From assembly GCF_040939455.1 (NCBI RefSeq), contig NC_134119.1, positions 1,810,501 to 1,874,500 of the forward strand: DNA of 64,000 nt, given 5' to 3'. This stretch comes from Microcebus murinus. Its lineage: Eukaryota > Chordata > Mammalia > Primates > Cheirogaleidae. Each line of letters begins with the position of its first letter. Position 1 is the first letter of the stretch. Made by a program: the position numbers and the translations under genes. Below are positions 59,900-64,000 of the stretch, piece by piece. The notes under the pieces are model-generated. The model did no database searches. It was not told where the DNA came from and saw only the letters and a program-made list of their open reading frames with translations.

Positions 59900-60200
59900 A
59901 CGGAATGATCACATTTTTTCCCAAGCGACAAAAAATTCCTAGACTACTTTCATACGGTCTGTCCCAGTGGTAAACAAATTAAAATCAGCGGCAAACGGAG
60001 TGGCTCAGTCATCTGTGACACCCGACTGTCACCGACAAAAGATAGAGGTGACGGCTCCGTGACTGCCGGGAGATTAGCAGGAGACACACAGATAAGCGCC
60101 TTTGTTCGCCGAGAGCAAATTTCTAATAAAACTAATGGGACGGGACAGCGGCAGGAGGGTCTAATCCTGTCTTCATGTGACGTCACTGTATTTTCTTAAG
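59900..60200. promoter_or_regulatory. Candidate conserved noncoding element
   Basis: AAACAAATTAAAATCAGCGG, CAAAAGATAGAGGTGACGG, GGGAGATTAGCAGGAG, CAAATTTCTAATAAAAC and ATGTGACGTCACTGTATTTT (a CRE-like TGACGTCA at about 60178-60185) cluster here in non-repeat DNA. Confidence 0.4.
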
Positions 60201-61810
60201 AAACACGCGGGCGGCTTCGGTGACATCTTAGGCAAGCACGGACGCCGCTGCAGGGAGAACCGGTTGCCGGCACGCAAGCTGCCTGGGCGGGGGCAGCGGG
60301 GGTCACGGACATGAGAACCAAGGACTGTGCAGGTGACAGGTGTCCCCTGGGGGAGAGACCACGAAACTAAAGCCAGCCCCTCCAAAGCCACCTGTGGCAC
60401 AGTCTGGAGGAACGAGGGGACGCAACGGGGGCTCCTCCCCGCGTGGGGTGCTCAGGAGACCTCACGGAGTTTTCTGGTCCGAGTGTGGCACGGACCCACC
60501 CAGTTACAAGGATGCCGTGGGGCTTGGTGACCAGGTGCAATCTCGACTTCTGGTTTCCACACATAACCTTAACTCGAGTGACCCGCTCCGTCCAATGCTC
60601 CTGTTTCAAAAGCTGTGCCCGAGGGGGGTGGTTTCCCCGTCGCGGTTGCGGTTCTGAGTCCACAGACTCGTGAGGACGCATCAAGAAAGCGGGATTGTCA
60701 CTGGGCCGAGGAGGGCCCGGTCTGTGGCAGGAAGGTCAGGACGAGGCTGAGCAAGTGGCCTGACTGACGCCCCACTGGAGACAGCCTGGAAGTCGGGGTG
60801 GCAGTCGGGGCACCTGCCGTGTCGGGGAGACCAGCTCTCCAGGAGCAGGAGGGACTGCAGGACAACGCCTGCCCCCACGCCCCACCGGGGAGGGCTCCTC
60901 TTTGGTAAGAAAAGATCAACATAGTGTGTTCTTCTGAGATAGCAGGGGCATTCATGAAATATCAGTGCTGAGTAAATGAACACCACCTTTGGAAACTCTG
61001 TGAAATGTGGGTTCACATTGCTCAACACAAAAGCGCCCCTACAACGTTACCAACGCTCGGCCGTGCTATGGGCTTGGTGCGTGAGTGTGCAGGGGCACAC
61101 CCAGGGAGAAGGGTGTGAGGTCTCAGGACGGGGGCTCTTCCCAGGAGCCCACTTGTCGTTCTTTGCAGATTGCCTGAATGTGGTTTCCCTCTTCGCTTGG
61201 GCTACTGGGAAGCTCAGAGGCAATGCCGTGGCCGGTTTCTAACAATGCTGAGACCTTTACCAACCTCTGCACATTCCACTCTAATTTCCATCTTTGATTC
61301 CTCCTCAACCCACTTCCCTCCTCTTTCATCCTTTCTTACTTTTGGAGTCTGTGTGTATTTCCACAAGGTTAAACGCATTTCAGGAGGACACAGGAACAGG
61401 TGCACACGCATGTGCAAGTGTCAGCACACAGCACATGTGCCCGTAGGCAGAGGAGATGCCCTCATGGTGCTGCCCAGAGCATAGTTAACCCGGCTCTCTC
61501 CGCTCTGCGCTCCCGGATGTGGTCTGGGGTCTGTCTGCGCCCTCAGTCGGGGGCAGGGGGAGCCGAAGCTGCTTCCGGGAGTTTCCTGGGGCGGTCCAAA
61601 GCCTGCGCTGCCAGGAGCAGCCGCGCGCTCTGCCGACACCAGGCTCCAGGGCCGCGACCGAACATGTGGGGCAGGAAATCCCACGTGGAAACGCAGGGAC
61701 CCACGGTCACAAGCTCCTGCCGCTGCCACGCAGGGAATCTGTGTCGGGGGGAGGGAGCCCCTGCTGGCCTCAGCCAGCTCGGGGACCGCCGGGGGCCCGG
61801 CACCTACGGC
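60201..61810. other. Unique intron
   Basis: AT-richer patches occur near 60910-61040 and 61240-61400. No exon or confident repeat is recognised. Confidence 0.4.
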
Positions 61811-61814
61811 TGCA

Positions 61815-61910
61815 CCTGCCCCACTAATCATTTCCATTAGCTTTAAACAAACTTGACAAGAGACAGAAGGATCCCGGGAGAAATTAGGTCTCATTGTCTG
61901 AACACACACG
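61815..61910. promoter_or_regulatory. Candidate conserved noncoding element
   Basis: CCCCACTAATCATTTCCATT, AGCTTTAAACAAACTTGAC and GAAATTAGGTCTCATTGTC form a compact non-repeat island. Confidence 0.35.
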
Positions 61911-64000
61911 TGGCTGCAGCCTCCCTCGGGGGTGGCAGGTGCGGCCCCCGAAGCCAGCGCTAGAGGGGGCACCGGGCAGTGGGCCTGGGGGCAGGACCCC
62001 CCACCTGGCCCAAGCACGTGTGTCCGCAGGGTGGGGCGCTGGGCACCTGCTGGCATGGCCCAGGGGACAGTGGGAGGCGTCCCTGTGCTGCACGGCCCCT
62101 GCCTCCCGCGGCAGGAAGGCTCTGCGTTTGGGCAGGGCCACCGCGGTTCAGAATCCCAAACACAGGAGTGCAGCAGGAGCCCCTGAGCCGGGGAGCCCCG
62201 CCTGCCCCCCACTCCTCTGAGCCACACGTTTCAGAGTCCCGGGGCTCTGATCTCTGCAGCGCCCACAGCACTGCGCCCGCCGCTCTGGCTCCCCTCTGGG
62301 GCCACCAGACGCAGAGCCACACGCGCTTGTCACTCTGGGACGGGGACACTCTTCTTCGCGGGTCACACAGCCATGCTGGCACGTGGGGGAGGGAACGGCT
62401 GCTCAGAGCCGCGTGGAGGAGGGGTGGATTCTGGACCCCTGGCGGGGAGCAGGGCGGAGGTGGGAGTGGGGGGCGCTGGCGGCTGGCACGTGTCTGGCCC
62501 TCAGCTGCCGCTTGCTGGGGCTGAATCCAGACGGAACCTGAGCTTTCCCAGCCCGGATCCCTCTGCAAACACGCTCGGGTCGGCTGCCAGCCATTTCTCC
62601 AAAGTAAACAAGAAGCAACGCAGGAAATGCAAACATACTTTCTTGCCTCTCTAAATGGAACCGACCCGCCCAGGCAACCTCTCCCTGGGTCTCCGCAGGC
62701 AGCTCGGAGAAGCCTGGGGACCCCTCGAGGTGAGCAGGTGGCCGTGAGCCAAGGGTGGGTGCTTTGGCGTCCCTGGTGCCCGTTCCCCCTGCAGGGCGGG
62801 CAGCACCCCCGCGGGCACTGCTCAGACAGATAGAACTAGACCCGCGTGGCGGCTCTGCTGCACAGCCCGGGGGGCGAGCGGCGCTCGGGATCGGGAGGGT
62901 TCCCGGTGGACTCGGAGCCTGGACAGGGACTGGGCAGGGCAGGCGCCAGCCCCACCGGGCGAGTGCACCCTCGGGGAGGCGGGATCCCCCGAGACCAAGC
63001 GCCCAGTTCAATCTGGGTGGACCTGGGGCTCCACGAGGCCCTGTGGGGACGTCACGGAGGACTTCTCCGGGGAGCCAGGGCCACCCAGACACCTGCGGAG
63101 CTCAGCCCAGACAGGCGTCTCCCACCTTTTAGATTCCAATCAGGACCTGGAGACACGACCAGACTCCCACCTAGAAGTGCTCGGTAAGGATGGCGAGGAC
63201 GCGGGCGGTGGCCCCAGCGCAGAAGGAAAACATGGTTCCACCTCCCCCGGGGCACCCCCAGGGAGCAGGGCTGAGACTCTTTGGCGGCTCCTCATGCAGA
63301 TTCCTGGCGAGCCGGAGGAAGGAAGCAGTGGCCTCTTTGTGGGGCACAACGCTACTGTCCCAAGAACATCCCAAGGAACGTGGGCCGGGGCCAGTGCTGG
63401 GGGAAGGGCAGGAACATGTGGCTTTATGAACGTGACAACTACCACACTACCCTCTCTTCTGGGAAAAGCTCAGGGCACGTTACTGGGTCTGAGAATCCGC
63501 ACGGAGGTGCTGTGTAACTTAACAAGGACTTTCTATGTCCTTGGAAGAAATACGCTGTTGCCAGCTCAGGTGTATCCGTCAGCGGAAGGCTGGGTAGGAG
63601 TAACAAACGGCCCCCCGGATCTTATCCCTTTGAACGACAGAGCCGGATTCCCGGCTCATGCGCTGTGTGCGCCGTGGACCAGCCAGGGGGCGGTGCACTG
63701 CGGGATCGTTGCGGGGCTTAGTCTCTGCTTCCAGGACTGCCCAGGCATGACGCAGGCCGCAGGGACTCCGGCTGCGGCTTTCAAGGCTCGTCCTCGGAAG
63801 GACGCCCCAGCCTTTGCTCCCATTTCTCTGGCCAAAGCAAGCCACGGCTGCAGGGGTGTGGGGACGTGAGATCCCACCGTGGTCTGGAAGAAAGACCAGC
63901 GGGCTCCGGGTCAGGGCCGTGTTAACGTGTTCAGCCGCAGCGGCGATTCCTCCAGCTGGCGTGACCGCCACCCCGGTTGGGGGGGCGTCTGTGTTTGTTG
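61911..64000. other. Unique intron, right edge
   Basis: An AT-richer patch at 62580-62650 includes CAAAGTAAACAAGAAGC. The text at about 63545-63700 (GTAGGAGTAACAAACGGCC) faintly recalls an ancient repeat I cannot name. The preceding cadherin exon was not found. Confidence 0.4.

Larger units (their letters stand above)
57845..64000 (-). other. CDH4: CDH4 intron upstream of the propeptide exon (partial, runs off right edge)
   Basis: This is intron ending at the acceptor AG at 57846-57845. The preceding exon should encode the rest of the early propeptide (around residues ISQNILEGEKLL in this family). I did not find it before 64000. The interval contains a polyadenylated retrocopy, a G-rich minisatellite, a CpG-rich block and unique sequence. 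Confidence 0.7.

Noticed and set aside
63545..63700. Possible ancient interspersed repeat (GTAGGAGTAACAAACGGCC)
   Set aside because: It feels familiar but I cannot name the family or extend the match confidently.

Overview
This is vertebrate nuclear DNA, GC-rich and crowded with minisatellites. It shows no operons and no long genuine ORFs. Two Alu SINEs (about 15.98-16.31 kb and 38.76-39.10 kb) have an extended A/T-rich middle linker that I associate with lemuriform/strepsirrhine primates rather than monkeys and apes. Together with decayed L1M, L2, MIR, MaLR and hAT-Charlie remnants this suggests a strepsirrhine primate. The minisatellite density resembles a subtelomeric chromosome arm; human CDH4 lies near the end of 20q.

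The only gene I can support is CDH4 (R-cadherin, a classical type I cadherin), on the minus strand. Two consecutive coding exons are present. The first, at 57618-57844, encodes part of the propeptide. The second, at 38272-38445, encodes the end of the propeptide, the furin site RQKR and the start of the mature adhesive domain (DWVIPP). Both have correct splice sites and matching phase. The window therefore contains the end of the upstream intron (57845-64000), one complete intron of 19,172 bp (38446-57617) and over 38 kb of the next intron (1-38271). I did not find neighbouring exons inside the window.

Region by region, in plus coordinates:
0-5.3 kb: a 120-bp tandem repeat at the left edge, a 2.7-kb array of a 15-bp unit and a ~36-bp array.
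5.6-9.2 kb: a 1-kb CA-rich array, a CpG-dense block and an 18-bp GGA-rich array.
9-20.5 kb: unique intron, a 13/15-bp array, the first Alu, a hAT-Charlie remnant and a 10-bp-period array.
22-34 kb: MER5A, GGAT repeats, L2, a TG-rich array, an L1M 5' region and a 174-bp higher-order array.
37.5-40.2 kb: a 54-bp array just downstream of exon 4, the exon itself, then an L1M split by the second Alu and a MIR.
41-50 kb: hAT, MIR and MaLR remnants in unique DNA.
50.3-54.8 kb: a long antisense L1M in which a 42-bp minisatellite has expanded.
56.7-59.5 kb: a homopyrimidine tract, exon 3, a polyadenylated retrocopy with a perfect 16-bp target-site duplication, a G-rich array and a CpG-rich block.
59.5-64 kb: mostly unique intron.

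Several short AT-rich, non-repeat islands look like candidate conserved noncoding elements. That is inference and needs alignment. Very long ORFs exist only inside arrays whose unit is a multiple of three, and I treat them as artefacts.
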